DNA of 64,000 nucleotides from Candidatus Dadabacteria bacterium (GCA_022827275.1 JAJDTG010000011.1:1-64000), one strand, 5' to 3'. Counted from the stretch's first letter, positions 23,778 through 33,604 are shown. Notes: generated by a model from the letters alone, not told the origin. A program made the numbers and translations.

Positions 23778-25844
23778 ATGGGTGAAGTCATAGCGGGCAA
23801 CATAGGACTCGTGGGGATCGTGGTAGGTCTTATCGTGCTCCTATATGCGTATTTTGTATACAGGGGGATAAACAAGCTTCCTGAAGGAAACGATAAAATG
23901 AAGCAGATCGCTTCTGCGATTCACGAGGGAGCGATGGTGTTTCTGCAAAGGGAATACAGGATAATCGGCATTTTCGCCGTGATTGTATTTGTCCTGCTCT
24001 CGGTTTTTCTTGGAATTGAAACCGGAGCCGCTTACATCGGCGGTGCGTTATGTTCGCTCATAGCCGGTTTTTGCGGCATGAAGGCGGCCACAAAGGCTAA
24101 CGTGAGAACTGCGCAGGCAGCGGCGACCGAAGGACAGGGAAAAGCCCTTGAGGTGGCGTTTCGTGGTGGAAACGTGATGGGACTCGCAGTCGCAGGTCTC
24201 GGTCTTCTGGGGCTCTCAATAGTCTTCTTTGTGGGAATCGACCTTCAGACGAAGCCCGAAGACGCCTCTCTTCTTACCGCGTTCTTAAAGGAATTCGGAG
24301 GAATGATAGGCGGATTCGCTATGGGGGCCAGCACCGTGGCTCTTTTCGCCAGGATAGGCGGAGGAATCTTCACCAAGGCCGCTGACGTCGGGGCGGACCT
24401 TGTCGGAAAAGTTGAAGCAGGAATACCGGAGGACGATCCGAGAAATCCGGCCACGATCGCCGATAACGTGGGAGACAACGTCGGAGACGTGGCGGGAATG
24501 GGCGCCGATCTTTTTGAATCCTACGTGGGAGCCGTAATCGCAACTGTAGTAATCGCGGCAAGCATGGCGACAAACCAGCTCGCCATGATGATGGTTCCCC
24601 TGATACTAATAGTAATCGGAAGTCTCGCCTCGCTGGTCGGATCCAAGGCCGTGGGATGGCTCAGGGAAGGAGAACCGAGCGCCGTGCTTGAGAGATCCAC
24701 AATATTCGCCGCGGTCGTGTACTGCGCGATTTCACTGCTGGTACTCTACGGGCTCGCGCAGGTGGAGAACCTTCCCACCATGGGAACACAGGGATACCTA
24801 AGCATATGGATCACCTCCATAGCGGGTCTGCTCGCGGGGATACTGATCGGAAAGGTCACAGAGCATTTCACCTCGGGACCGCCGATAAAGAAAATAGCAA
24901 ACGCTTCGGAGACGGGCGTTGCCACCAACATAATCGAGGGAATCGCAGTGGGAATGTACAGCACGACTTACCCAGTGCTTATAATCGCGGCGGCAATAGT
25001 GCTGTCTTACTGGCTCACGGGGCTTTACGGAATAGGAATAGCCGCGGTCAGCATGCTAGCGACCATAGGGATAACGATGTCTGTGGATGCCTACGGTCCG
25101 GTCGCAGATAACGCGGGCGGTATCGCGGAGATGTCGGAGCTCGGCGCAGATGTGAGAAAGATCACGGACAAGCTTGATTCTCTCGGCAACACCACCGCAG
25201 CCATAGGAAAAGGATTCGCTATCGGTTCCGCGGCACTCTCCGCCCTCGCGCTTTTCGCCGCTTACACAAACGCCGTCGGGCTTACCTCGATCGACATTAC
25301 CCAGCCGAAGGTTGTGGCGGGAATGCTGGTAGGGGGAACTATACCGTTCCTTATAGGCGCCCTGACCATGGGCTCTGTCGGAAGATCGGCGCAGCAGATG
25401 GTTGAAGAGGTAAGAAGGCAGTTCCGGGAAATAAGCGGACTTCTTGAAGGAAAGGCCACCCCGGACTACGCAAGGTGCGTTAAGATAAGCACTGACTCTT
25501 CCTTAAGAGAAATGATACTGCCGGGCATTATAGCCGTGGTGGTACCGCTCGTAATAGGTTTTGCCCTGGGAGAGGAAGCCCTCGGAGGTTTTCTCGCCGG
25601 AGCAGTCGTGGCGGGAGTCATGCTCGCCCTTATGATGGCGAACTCGGGAGGAGCGTGGGATAACGCGAAGAAATTCATAGAGGAAGGAAACTTGGGAGGA
25701 AAGGGATCGGATGCGCATAAAGCCGCCGTCGTAGGAGACACAATAGGGGATCCGTTCAAGGATACCTCAGGACCGGCGATGAACATTCTCATCAAGCTTA
25801 TGTCCATAGTGTCGCTTGTCGTAGCTCCTCTTCTTATATTATAA
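23778..25844 (+). CDS. hppA: Membrane-bound pyrophosphatase, potassium-dependent type
   Basis: A 688-residue integral membrane pump that couples pyrophosphate hydrolysis to H+ or Na+ export. The pyrophosphate site shows [11 protein letters not shown] and [19 protein letters not shown], and a second acidic set is near the C-terminus ([14 protein letters not shown]). Around residues 470-480 it reads [10 protein letters not shown]; alanine after GNTTA, rather than the lysine of the GNTTKA form, is the mark of the potassium-requiring class. Which ion is pumped is not decided by these motifs. A strong AGGAGG site precedes the ATG. Confidence 0.96.
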   Translation: MGEVIAGNIGLVGIVVGLIVLLYAYFVYRGINKLPEGNDKMKQIASAIHEGAMVFLQREYRIIGIFAVIVFVLLSVFLGIETGAAYIGGALCSLIAGFCGMKAATKANVRTAQAAATEGQGKALEVAFRGGNVMGLAVAGLGLLGLSIVFFVGIDLQTKPEDASLLTAFLKEFGGMIGGFAMGASTVALFARIGGGIFTKAADVGADLVGKVEAGIPEDDPRNPATIADNVGDNVGDVAGMGADLFESYVGAVIATVVIAASMATNQLAMMMVPLILIVIGSLASLVGSKAVGWLREGEPSAVLERSTIFAAVVYCAISLLVLYGLAQVENLPTMGTQGYLSIWITSIAGLLAGILIGKVTEHFTSGPPIKKIANASETGVATNIIEGIAVGMYSTTYPVLIIAAAIVLSYWLTGLYGIGIAAVSMLATIGITMSVDAYGPVADNAGGIAEMSELGADVRKITDKLDSLGNTTAAIGKGFAIGSAALSALALFAAYTNAVGLTSIDITQPKVVAGMLVGGTIPFLIGALTMGSVGRSAQQMVEEVRRQFREISGLLEGKATPDYARCVKISTDSSLREMILPGIIAVVVPLVIGFALGEEALGGFLAGAVVAGVMLALMMANSGGAWDNAKKFIEEGNLGGKGSDAHKAAVVGDTIGDPFKDTSGPAMNILIKLMSIVSLVVAPLLIL

Positions 25845-25857
25845 AACGGGTGTTTTT

Positions 25858-25881
25858 CGGACGGGGTTATAACCCCGTCCG
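25858..25881. terminator. Palindrome after hppA, likely terminator
   Basis: A perfect 24-nt palindrome (CGGACGGGGTTA and its complement). The T content on either side is modest, so termination is likely but not certain. Confidence 0.65.
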
Positions 25882-25883
25882 TA

Positions 25884-25912
25884 TTTACACAGTTTCTGAA
25901 AATCAGTATAAT
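25884..25912 (+). promoter_or_regulatory. Promoter of the rpsF-rpsR-rplI operon
   Basis: TTTACA (25884-25889) and TATAAT (25907-25912) are separated by 17 bp, leaving a leader of about 70 bases that could hold the usual S6:S18 autoregulatory site. I did not resolve a CCG-loop structure. Confidence 0.7.
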
Positions 25913-25987
25913 AGTTTTTTTCTGTTGCTCCTGACTTCCAAGCGACGATGTTCAGGGGCCTAAGACCAAGACAGGAGGCAGTAAGTC

Positions 25988-26500
25988 ATGGCTATCGAGC
26001 CAAGGAAGTACGAAACGCTTTATCTCGTAAGGCCGGACATATCCCCCGAAGATCTTCTTACGATCCAGAACAGGGTCGAGCAGAGCGTAGCCGGAAACGG
26101 CGGGGAGATTATAAAATCCGAAAAATGGGCCGAGAGAGATCTCGCGTACAGAATAGAGAATTACACCAGAGGCACTTACTATATAGCCGTTTACGCGGCT
26201 GAACCTAAGGCCGTAACGGACATAGAGAGATATTTTAACCTCTCGAAAAACAATGTTCTGCGGTTCATGACCGTAAACTACATCGAGGAAGAAGGGAAAA
26301 CTGCAGGCGCCGGAACAAACGTTCCTCCGCGACCGTCCGAACAAGAGGATCAGAGTGCTTTTCAGACCCCCCATTCAGAATCCGAGGAGCAGGCCAAAGG
26401 CGGTGATGAACAACCTCAGGAGGCCGCAGAACAGCCTCAGGAGGCCGCAGAACAGCCCAAGGGAGACGAAGAAAAGACCCAAGGAGGCGACCAATCATGA
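25988..26500 (+). CDS. rpsF: 30S ribosomal protein S6 with repetitive acidic tail
   Basis: Residues 1-98 are a normal S6 ferredoxin-like domain ([23 protein letters not shown]) that pairs with S18 in the 30S platform. Residues about 99-170 are a low-complexity Gln/Glu/Pro tail with two exact copies of PQEAAEQ. The usual length is 95-130, so 170 is long. AGGAGG lies before the ATG, and the stop overlaps the rpsR start. Extended S6 tails occur in several phyla and are probably disordered. Confidence 0.96.
   Translation: MAIEPRKYETLYLVRPDISPEDLLTIQNRVEQSVAGNGGEIIKSEKWAERDLAYRIENYTRGTYYIAVYAAEPKAVTDIERYFNLSKNNVLRFMTVNYIEEEGKTAGAGTNVPPRPSEQEDQSAFQTPHSESEEQAKGGDEQPQEAAEQPQEAAEQPKGDEEKTQGGDQS
26414..26455 (+). 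repeat. Two exact 21-bp tandem repeats in rpsF
   Basis: Units 26414-26434 and 26435-26455 are identical and in frame, encoding PQEAAEQ twice. A partial third unit follows. Confidence 0.85.
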
Positions 26501-26754
26501 GCAGAAGAGCGATGGGCGGGGGAGGCGGAAGAAGGTTTTACTCGCGCCGAAAGAAACCCAGAGACCTTGCCAAGGAAGGCAAGCAGATAGATTACAAGGA
26601 CACGGAACTTCTCTCGCAGTTCATAACCGAGAGAAAGAAAATACTGCCCAGAAGAAACACGGGGCTTTCCAGGCAGGAGCAGAGGAAGGTGGCAATCGCT
26701 ATAAAGAGAGCCCGTTTCATGGCACTTTTGCCGTACACGGTAACTCACAAGTAA
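26497..26754 (+). CDS. rpsR: 30S ribosomal protein S18
   Basis: An 85-residue small-subunit protein. [24 protein letters not shown] and [11 protein letters not shown] are standard S18 blocks. The ATGA overlap with rpsF implies coupled synthesis of S6 and S18, which form a heterodimer. Confidence 0.97.
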   Translation: MSRRAMGGGGGRRFYSRRKKPRDLAKEGKQIDYKDTELLSQFITERKKILPRRNTGLSRQEQRKVAIAIKRARFMALLPYTVTHK

Positions 26755-26792
26755 TTCCCGAATACCGTTTAGCCAATGCGCGGAGGTAAACA

Positions 26793-27248
26793 ATGAAAGT
26801 AATTCTGATTTCCGACGTGGAGAACATAGGAGTCGTCGGAGACGTAAAAGACGTAAAGAACGGGATGGCGAGGAACTATCTTTTTCCCCGAAAGCTCGCA
26901 ATAAAGGCAACAGAAGCGAACCTTAAGGCCTGGAAAAGCAAAATAGAGGCAATAAGACTGCGCAAAACCGAAGTCCTTGAGAACGCCAAGGAGTTTGCGG
27001 AAAAACTCGAGGGTCTCGAAATCACCATACCCGCCAAAGCCGGAGAGGAAGATAAGTTGTTCGGATCAGTTACCTCGCAGAACATTTCTGATGCGCTCGG
27101 GGAAAAAGGATTCGAGATCTCAAGAAGGGACATATTGCTTGACGGCACTTTAAAGGAACTCGGAACATACACAGTCGCGCTGAAACTCCATACGGACGTA
27201 ACACAGCAGATAACCGTAACCGTCGTGAAGGAAGAAGAGCAGCAGTAA
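26793..27248 (+). CDS. rplI: 50S ribosomal protein L9
   Basis: A 151-residue two-domain protein. The N-terminal domain shows VILISDVENIGVVGD and GMARNYLFPRKLA, then the long helix, then a C-terminal domain with LFGSVTSQNISDAL. GGAGG precedes the ATG. It closes the rpsF-rpsR-rplI set, and the thiazole synthase follows 40 bp later, possibly in the same transcript. Confidence 0.97.
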   Translation: MKVILISDVENIGVVGDVKDVKNGMARNYLFPRKLAIKATEANLKAWKSKIEAIRLRKTEVLENAKEFAEKLEGLEITIPAKAGEEDKLFGSVTSQNISDALGEKGFEISRRDILLDGTLKELGTYTVALKLHTDVTQQITVTVVKEEEQQ

Positions 27249-27288
27249 AAGGCAGAAACTTATTGACATTTTCTCGGAGGAAAACGCT

Positions 27289-28098
27289 ATGTCAGACAGT
27301 TTAAAAACCCCCCAGTTTGCGCCGGTAGGAGAAAAAGAAGTTACCCGGGCCATCGTCGAGGGGTTCTCGGAAGAATTCAGCGAATACATTACAAGCGACG
27401 TTATAATCGTTGGCGCGGGGCCGAGTGGGCTTGTGGCAGCAAAGGACATAGCGAAAAAGAAGTACAAAGTGCTGCTTGTTGAAAGAATGAACTACCTCGG
27501 AGGAGGATTCTGGATCGGCGGATACTTGATGAACAAGGTCACCGTGCGCGCCCCGGGAGAGACGGTTCTTGATGAGATTGAAGTGCCGTATGAAGAGGTC
27601 TCCGAAGGGCTTTTCGTCGCCGACGGTCCTTACGCCTGCTCGAAGCTGATAGCGACGGCGTGCGAAGCCGGGGCAAAAGTAAGGAACATGACTCTGTTTG
27701 ACGATCTGGTTTACAGGGAGAACGGAAGGGTTGCGGGGATAGTGATCAACTGGACTCCCATCGCAAACATGCCCAAAGAGATAACATGTCTTGACCCCAT
27801 CGCTATAGAATCAAAACTGGTAATAGACGCCACGGGCCATGACGCCTACTGCGTTTCCAGGCTCTCCCAGCAAGGTCTTTACAAAAAACTCCCGGGTCAC
27901 GGATCAATGTGGGTCGAGAAATCGGAAGAAGCCCTCGTTGAATACACAGGAGAAATACACCCCGGACTACTCGCGTGCGGAATGTCGGTTAACACCACCT
28001 TCGGACTTCCAAGGATGGGACCCACTTTCGGCGGGATGCTGCTTTCCGGAAAAAAGGTAGCCCAGGTAGCGATAAACATACTTGATGAAATGGACTAG
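27289..28098 (+). CDS. THI4-type adenosine thiazole synthase with active-site-position cysteine
   Basis: A 269-residue Rossmann protein of the THI4 family that builds the thiamin thiazole from NAD and glycine. GAGPSG (42-47) binds NAD, and ERMNYLGGGFWIGG and ATGHDA are family blocks. At the sulfur-donor position it has Cys167 in TCLDP. Yeast Thi4 has the sacrificial cysteine in a CMDP context, while many archaeal and bacterial homologues have histidine (HVDP) and use sulfide. Cys167 therefore points to a single-turnover or mixed-type enzyme, an inference from alignment by eye. No TPP riboswitch was seen upstream. Confidence 0.9.
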   Translation: MSDSLKTPQFAPVGEKEVTRAIVEGFSEEFSEYITSDVIIVGAGPSGLVAAKDIAKKKYKVLLVERMNYLGGGFWIGGYLMNKVTVRAPGETVLDEIEVPYEEVSEGLFVADGPYACSKLIATACEAGAKVRNMTLFDDLVYRENGRVAGIVINWTPIANMPKEITCLDPIAIESKLVIDATGHDAYCVSRLSQQGLYKKLPGHGSMWVEKSEEALVEYTGEIHPGLLACGMSVNTTFGLPRMGPTFGGMLLSGKKVAQVAINILDEMD

Positions 28099-28148
28099 AG
28101 CGGGGGCGATCTCCTGTTCACTACCGACCGCGTAGCGGGACACGGCTT

Positions 28149-28901
28149 CTACCGCCTTTTTGCTACTTTTCTTATTTCGCTCTCGCACTCGGCACACAAA
28201 AACCCCGAGTACTGTATATCAAGAACTTCCTTCTGCCAGTGCGAATTAAAAAGCACGCACCCGCTGTTTTCGCAGAACTCCTTCCCGGAGAAATGATGCA
28301 GTAGAGGCTGAAGCACGTAGGAACCTGTTATCTTCGTTATCCTCTCGTCCTCGTAATCGACGAACTTTCCCCGGAACGCCTCGTTAAGCTCTGAGAGATC
28401 CTTCCCCGACCGGATAAACTCCGCCTTCAGAAAATAATACTCCCGGGGTCTTGCCGGGCCTTCCACAAGTCCCGAGGTTGAAACAAATGACGGAAACCCC
28501 GAGATTACGACCCTCGCATGATATCTCCGGGATCCGTAGGTGCCAAGCAGCCTGCCCGTGATAACAGCGTGAAAGCCCGATTTGGCGAGTTCTCCGGGAC
28601 GCTTTCTAAGAAAAAATCTTGAGAATATTCTCTGAATCCAGAAACCGTCATAAAGCTCTTTTTCAAACGGCTCGGACAACAGATGCGTTTCTAAAAAATC
28701 AACGGGCGTTTCAATATTGAAAACCCTAGCCCTTGAGAGAAGGGATTCTATTTCGGCCATCTCCTCCTCCCCCAGAGAGAGGCAACTAAGAAAGTCCCCG
28801 CGAAACTCGACCGAAAGACCCAGGTCCGAGAGAAAACCTGTTACGCCCTGCATGACGAGCGATTGCGAAGGACTGTCTGAATAAATGTATACGGGGAACA
28901 T
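28149..28901 (-). CDS. Uncharacterised protein with Cys/His metal-site motif (DUF6775-like)
   Basis: A 250-residue protein without signal peptide or membrane segments. A C-terminal cluster Cys210-x4-Cys215, His221, Cys236 and Cys239 looks like a zinc site. The pattern CENSGC, FNSHWQ and LCAEC recalls a family annotated as putative metallopeptidases (DUF6775), but I see no classic HExxH. The gene converges on the THI4 gene and is 22 bp beyond the RidA-like gene, probably in the htrA-ridA transcript. Confidence 0.5.
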   Translation of the reverse strand: MFPVYIYSDSPSQSLVMQGVTGFLSDLGLSVEFRGDFLSCLSLGEEEMAEIESLLSRARVFNIETPVDFLETHLLSEPFEKELYDGFWIQRIFSRFFLRKRPGELAKSGFHAVITGRLLGTYGSRRYHARVVISGFPSFVSTSGLVEGPARPREYYFLKAEFIRSGKDLSELNEAFRGKFVDYEDERITKITGSYVLQPLLHHFSGKEFCENSGCVLFNSHWQKEVLDIQYSGFLCAECESEIRKVAKRR

Positions 28902-28923
28902 CAGGGTAAAACCCCCAATTCTC

Positions 28924-29397
28924 TCATAAATCGTAGCCGGGTGAGAACTCGGCTATGATCTCAATTTCCACCGGGGAATCCATCGGAAGTGCTGGAACTC
29001 CCACCGCTACCCTGGCGTGGCGTCCGTTCTCAGAGAGTATGTCGGAGAAAAACTCTGAGGCGCCGTTAACTACCTTGTGCTGTTCTGTAAATCCGGGGGC
29101 ACTCGCCACGTAACCCGTCACTTTCACGATCCTGCTTAGCTGGCGAAGATCTTCGAGGGTATGACTGATCACGGAAAGGCCGTTTATCGCCGCGAGCCTA
29201 GCCGCCTCATAACCCTCCTCAACCGTAAGATCGGATCCCACTTTGCCCGTGAAGAGAAGTTTTCCCTCTTCAACGGGAAGCTGACCTGATACGAAAACCA
29301 GGTTGCCCGACACCGTAGCTGGAACGTAGCTTCCAAGAGCGGGAACCTCTTTCGCGAGTTCTACTCCAAGTTCCGCGAGTCTTTCCTCTATCATCAC
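28924..29397 (-). CDS. RidA/YjgF-family enamine/imine deaminase-like protein
   Basis: A 157-residue member of the YjgF/UK114 superfamily in its longer two-part form. VFVSGQLP, AAINGLSVI, VTGYVASAPGF and the ending HARVAVGVPALPMDSPVEIE carry the arginine and glutamate of the trimer-interface site. It probably clears reactive enamines or binds small metabolites. Its start overlaps the stop of the upstream htrA-like gene by four bases, suggesting coupled translation. Confidence 0.88.
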   Translation of the reverse strand: MMIEERLAELGVELAKEVPALGSYVPATVSGNLVFVSGQLPVEEGKLLFTGKVGSDLTVEEGYEAARLAAINGLSVISHTLEDLRQLSRIVKVTGYVASAPGFTEQHKVVNGASEFFSDILSENGRHARVAVGVPALPMDSPVEIEIIAEFSPGYDL

Positions 29398-30791
29398 TCG
29401 CGCCCCGTCTTTACGCCGAGATATATTGTCCTTCCCTTACGCTCGATAAGAAAAAGCAGGGTTCCACCAGAACCGTGCTCTTCAAGCGCGTCATGGTATT
29501 CGTCGAGTCCGCTAACGGCATCTCCATTTACTTCCACTATAATGTCGCCCGGGCGAAACCCTGCTTCTGAGGCAAGGCTCCCGCGTGAAACTCTTGCGAT
29601 AATGACTCCACCCGACGCCTTGATCTTGAACCGATCCCTGAATTGCTCGGTTATCTCACTCACTTCAATGCCAAGTTCTTCCTCAGCTTTCAGCTTGTCA
29701 GGGGATTCCTCGATTTTTTCGTTCTCGGGATGTTCGATAAGTTTTACGGTAAAGACCCTCTCCTTCCCGTCACGAAGCACCACGAATTTCGTATCGACCC
29801 CGGGCTTGGTAAGCGCAAGCTTTCTCGCAAGTGTAGCAGCATCCGGAACCTTCTCACCCTCGACGGAGACAATAACGTCTCCCCTTCTAAGGCCCGCCTT
29901 GTCCGCCGGACTTCCACCTTTGACCTCGGATACGAGCCCTCCCTCGTCACGGTTAATACCGAGCGCCTCGGAGATTTCCGGGGTTATGTCCTGAATCATT
30001 ATTCCAAGCCAGCCCCTGATGACCTTTCCATTAACCTTGAGATGCTCGACGACAGTCTTCGCCATATTTATCGGTATGGCGAAACCAAGACCCTGGCCGC
30101 GGGCCATGACCGCGGTGTTCACGCCCACTACCTTGCCCTCGTAGTCAAAAAGCGGTCCCCCGCTGTTTCCGGGGTTAATAGCCGCATCAGTCTGAATGAA
30201 GTTGTCGTATCGCCCGATTCCAAGAGCCCTTCCCTTCGCGCTGACTATCCCGGCTGTAACCGTGTGACCCAGGCCGAAAGGGTTCCCTATGGCAAACACC
30301 CAGTCCCCTATAGCAAGGGCCGAGGAATCACCCATTTCCACAGCGGGAAGAGGCCCTTCCGGATCGATTTTCAGCAGCGCAAGATCCGTTAGGGGGTCGG
30401 TGCCGACTATCTTGGCAGTGTATTTCTTGCCGCCTTCGAGTATCACCTCGATCTCTTCGGCTTTTCTTACGACGTGGTTATTGGTAATTACGAAGCCGTC
30501 GGAACTCATTACGAAGCCAGAACCGAGTCCCTTGTTCCTGAATTCCCTCCCCGGCATCTGGTCGGAGAAAAACTTCTCGAAAAACTTCTTGAAGTATTCA
30601 TCCTGGTACGGCGAAGTAAACGGCGACGCTTTTATCACGTTTGTCGTACTTATATTAACGACCGAAGGGGTAAGACGCTTTACCGTAGGCGAGATAGACT
30701 CTGTAGAACCATGGGAAAGAGCTCCTGACAGAGGAAACGAGGAAACCGCCGCCACGATGAAGAAAAAAAGCAGATGTTTAAGTAATTTCAT
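29394..30791 (-). CDS. DegP/HtrA-family periplasmic serine protease
   Basis: A 465-residue exported protease for misfolded envelope proteins. A signal peptide occupies residues 1-27. The triad is His106 (NNHVV), Asp136 (DPLTDLAL) and Ser210 (NPGNSGGP). Two PDZ domains follow, at about 245-345 (IMIQDITPE, GSPADKAGLRRGD) and 375-460 (ASEAGFRPGD). The length and two PDZ domains fit the Do family (DegP/DegQ). It is the first gene of a transcript with the RidA-like gene. Confidence 0.95.
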   Translation of the reverse strand: MKLLKHLLFFFIVAAVSSFPLSGALSHGSTESISPTVKRLTPSVVNISTTNVIKASPFTSPYQDEYFKKFFEKFFSDQMPGREFRNKGLGSGFVMSSDGFVITNNHVVRKAEEIEVILEGGKKYTAKIVGTDPLTDLALLKIDPEGPLPAVEMGDSSALAIGDWVFAIGNPFGLGHTVTAGIVSAKGRALGIGRYDNFIQTDAAINPGNSGGPLFDYEGKVVGVNTAVMARGQGLGFAIPINMAKTVVEHLKVNGKVIRGWLGIMIQDITPEISEALGINRDEGGLVSEVKGGSPADKAGLRRGDVIVSVEGEKVPDAATLARKLALTKPGVDTKFVVLRDGKERVFTVKLIEHPENEKIEESPDKLKAEEELGIEVSEITEQFRDRFKIKASGGVIIARVSRGSLASEAGFRPGDIIVEVNGDAVSGLDEYHDALEEHGSGGTLLFLIERKGRTIYLGVKTGRE

Positions 30792-30841
30792 TAAAGTTAC
30801 ACTCCGAAATCAAAAAGATTTTCAACCGCAGGACATTAATC

Positions 30842-32038
30842 TCAAAGGGGGTCTTTCAGCATGTTGTCCCAGTACCTGAAGAGCTGTCTACTCGAATACA
30901 CCCTCACAATATAATCACGGATAGACGAGAGAACACCGCTTTCGGTGTATATGAATTTCCCCATGATCCTTGACTGGTTCTGAACTTTGTTCACCCTTCC
31001 CTTTCTTCTTGACTCATACTGCCAGAAAGCGTGAGGGAGGTTGACTGAATCGGTTCTGCAAAGTTCCTCGGCCAAAACGGCCGCCGATTCCATCGCCATT
31101 GATACGCCTGCGCCGGCGTTCGGGAGTATCGCGTGAACCGAGTCTCCGACAAGCACCACCCTTCCTCGCGACCAGCTATCCATTCTGAGGTCGTTGTACT
31201 CGTCATAGTAGATATTGCGGGGATCATCAAGACTGCGCAAGATTTCCGGCACCACGCCTCCAAACTCGGCGAAGCTCTGCCGGATGCTCTCTATTCTCGT
31301 ATCAACGCTGTCCGGGACACCGGATTTTCTTCTCACGCTAGTGAAAACGGCAAGACGTCCGCGAGTCGGCCACATACCGAGAAACCTCCCCTTGCCCCAG
31401 TACTCAATGATTCCTTCGCTCTTGCAGAGATCCGGGTTGACCCAGAAGCCCCACCCAGACATGCCGCTGTAGTGAAGAGGTATATCGCCGAATATCTCCG
31501 TTCGGACTTTTGACCTTATTCCGTCACATCCTATAATGAGATCGTAGGTTCCTGTGCTTCCGTCGCTGAATACCGTCTCGACTCCGTCCCCAGTGTCCGC
31601 GAGTGAAACAATCGTGGTGTTCATCCTGATCGAATCATCACTTGCCGCCCCTAGGAGTATGTCTATCAGATCAGGCCGGTAAATGCTTATTATGGGGCCG
31701 TACTTCTCAACCACGGAATCAATCGTGTAGCTGTTTATAACCTTGCCCCTGTAGTTGGAAATGTTGTAATCGGTAAAAGCGCAGCCCCGCTCCCTGAGCA
31801 GTTCGTAAAGACCGAGCCCCTTCAGTATCCTGCTGCCTGAGGGCCAGACCACTATCACGTATCCCACATCCCCGAACCGTGGAGCCCTCTCTACAAGGGT
31901 AGGATGAAAGCCCCTCTGCTCGAGAAGCCCGCAGAGCGTGAGTCCGGCAACGCCGGCGCCGACGATAAGAACTTTCATGTCGGGACCGTAACGGACACGA
32001 CCGTTTGAGGGCATAGGGACATTCTCAGCCCGGTTCAT
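30842..32038 (-). CDS. FAD-dependent monooxygenase (PHBH/UbiH type)
   Basis: A 398-residue class A flavoprotein hydroxylase. The FAD dinucleotide motif GAGVAG lies near residue 27, the CDG motif (IIGCDGIRSKVR) in the middle, and GDSVHAILPNAGAG late, with ARG/GD residues for NADPH and FAD. A GGGAG seven bases before ATG 32038 supports this start; ATG 31978 would begin directly at the FAD strand. The substrate is unknown, and aromatic, quinone or polyketide hydroxylation is possible. The adjoining CoA ligase lies upstream in the same orientation. Confidence 0.88.
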   Translation of the reverse strand: MNRAENVPMPSNGRVRYGPDMKVLIVGAGVAGLTLCGLLEQRGFHPTLVERAPRFGDVGYVIVVWPSGSRILKGLGLYELLRERGCAFTDYNISNYRGKVINSYTIDSVVEKYGPIISIYRPDLIDILLGAASDDSIRMNTTIVSLADTGDGVETVFSDGSTGTYDLIIGCDGIRSKVRTEIFGDIPLHYSGMSGWGFWVNPDLCKSEGIIEYWGKGRFLGMWPTRGRLAVFTSVRRKSGVPDSVDTRIESIRQSFAEFGGVVPEILRSLDDPRNIYYDEYNDLRMDSWSRGRVVLVGDSVHAILPNAGAGVSMAMESAAVLAEELCRTDSVNLPHAFWQYESRRKGRVNKVQNQSRIMGKFIYTESGVLSSIRDYIVRVYSSRQLFRYWDNMLKDPL

Positions 32039-32095
32039 GCTTCTCTCCCATTTATCCTTAAAACCAAAAAAGACCGACCTCGGATTACAGAGAAA

Positions 32096-33595
32096 TTATA
32101 AACTATTTTTAAAAGACTGCTTAATGCGGTTTTTGGTTACCTTTCCCATCGAGTTTCTCGGAAGCGAGGAAAGTAGCAGAAGCCGGGTTGGAAACTTGTA
32201 CCGGGCGAGTTTGTCCGAAGCCCAGTCGCGAAGCTCCTCAAGGTCAACCGACAGACCCTCCCTTAAAACGAGCGCCGCCCCCACCCTCTCTCCCCAGTCC
32301 GGATCGACGACACCTACCACGGCGCACTCTTCGATAAGCGGATGCTCAATCAGCACTTCCTCGATTTCAAGAGCAGATATCTTGTATCCACCCGACTTTA
32401 TTATGTCCACCGATTCCCGCCCGAGTATCCTGTAGGAGCCTCCGCGCTCCAAAAATGCAATGTCCCCGGTTTTGAACCATCCGTCACAAAAGACACTCTC
32501 CGTCTCTCGCGGTTTTCCCCAATATTCAAGGAATACGCCTTTTCCCCTCACCCTGATCTCTCCTTGTTCTTCAACGCCCAGCAGCCTGCCGTTCTCGTCG
32601 AAAATTCCCACCTCAACCCCAGGCATGGCAAACCCCACGCGCCCCGGCAACCTTTCGCCTCTGTAAGGATTCGAAAGAGCCATTCCTATCTCGGTCATTC
32701 CATATCTTTCAAGAAGCCCCTGCCCGCTTACCTCTTTCCATTTCTCAAAAACGGACACGGGAAGAGCCGCGGAGCCGGAAACCATGAGACGAAGGCCGAG
32801 AAGATAATCTTTCATGCGTCTTCTCTCCTCAGCGGAGGAATCATCCCAAACATCTATCAGCTTGGAGTAAATCGTGGGAACACCCATGAATAGGGTCAGG
32901 TCTTTTTCTTCAAATCTCTTCCATACTTCCCGCGCCTTGAATCCGTCCATCATCACGCATCTGGCACCGGACCACAGACAGCAGAGAACAACATTCAGTA
33001 TTCCATGGAGATGATGAAGGGGCAGGACATTGAGTATCGAATCTTCAGGGGTCCACTCCCATGCCTCCGTCATGCTGTTTATCTGGGCTTTTATGCCGAG
33101 ATGGGTCGAGACTACTCCCTTGGGTTTAGAGGTAGTACCGCTCGTGTATATGATCATCGCCCTTCTTTGTTCGGAAACGCCGGGGAGTTCTCCCCGGGCA
33201 GGCCGCAAAATTTCTGGAAGCTTCTGGAACCGCACGCCGGTGTCAGGGAGCACTCCCTCGAGCTTTTGGGTGAGTTCCGGGTGAAAAACCACTATCTCGG
33301 CACCGGAGTCTCCCACGACGTATTGTATTTCTCTTGGCGAATGGGCAAGACCCAAGGGAACGGACACCCCTCCCGCCATCCATACGCCGAGCTTAAGCGC
33401 CACGTACTCGAGTCCGGGGGGAACAATAAAGGCAACTCTTTTTTCCCCAAGATCCTTTTCGTCGCCGAGAAGATTAAGGGCCGCAAAACGCGAAACGCGA
33501 AGCAAGTCGGCGTAAGTGAAGATCCCCGTCCAGTCCTCAACCGCGGTCTTTTCTCCGAACCCTGCTGCCCTCTGTATAAGTTCAATTTCCGCCAC
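32096..33595 (-). CDS. Acyl-CoA synthetase, malonyl-CoA synthetase (MatB/ACSF3)-like
   Basis: A 499-residue ANL-superfamily ligase. The P-loop IYTSGTTSKPKG is at 149-160, followed by RYGMTEIGMALSNPY, GWFKTGD and the hinge region GRESVDIIKSGGYKISALEIE, with the catalytic lysine in NSMGKVTKN. GMTEIGMALSNP and SVDIIKSGGYK match the malonyl/methylmalonyl-CoA synthetase branch rather than long-chain ligases. It would activate malonate with ATP and CoA. It is divergent from def and runs in line with the monooxygenase gene 57 bp downstream. Confidence 0.85.
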   Translation of the reverse strand: MAEIELIQRAAGFGEKTAVEDWTGIFTYADLLRVSRFAALNLLGDEKDLGEKRVAFIVPPGLEYVALKLGVWMAGGVSVPLGLAHSPREIQYVVGDSGAEIVVFHPELTQKLEGVLPDTGVRFQKLPEILRPARGELPGVSEQRRAMIIYTSGTTSKPKGVVSTHLGIKAQINSMTEAWEWTPEDSILNVLPLHHLHGILNVVLCCLWSGARCVMMDGFKAREVWKRFEEKDLTLFMGVPTIYSKLIDVWDDSSAEERRRMKDYLLGLRLMVSGSAALPVSVFEKWKEVSGQGLLERYGMTEIGMALSNPYRGERLPGRVGFAMPGVEVGIFDENGRLLGVEEQGEIRVRGKGVFLEYWGKPRETESVFCDGWFKTGDIAFLERGGSYRILGRESVDIIKSGGYKISALEIEEVLIEHPLIEECAVVGVVDPDWGERVGAALVLREGLSVDLEELRDWASDKLARYKFPTRLLLLSSLPRNSMGKVTKNRIKQSFKNSL

Positions 33596-33604
33596 TAAGC
33601 CTTC

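Noticed and set aside
27249-27288. Possible TPP riboswitch ahead of the THI4 gene
   Set aside because: Only 40 bases separate it from rplI, too short for a TPP aptamer, and no CUGAGA word is present.
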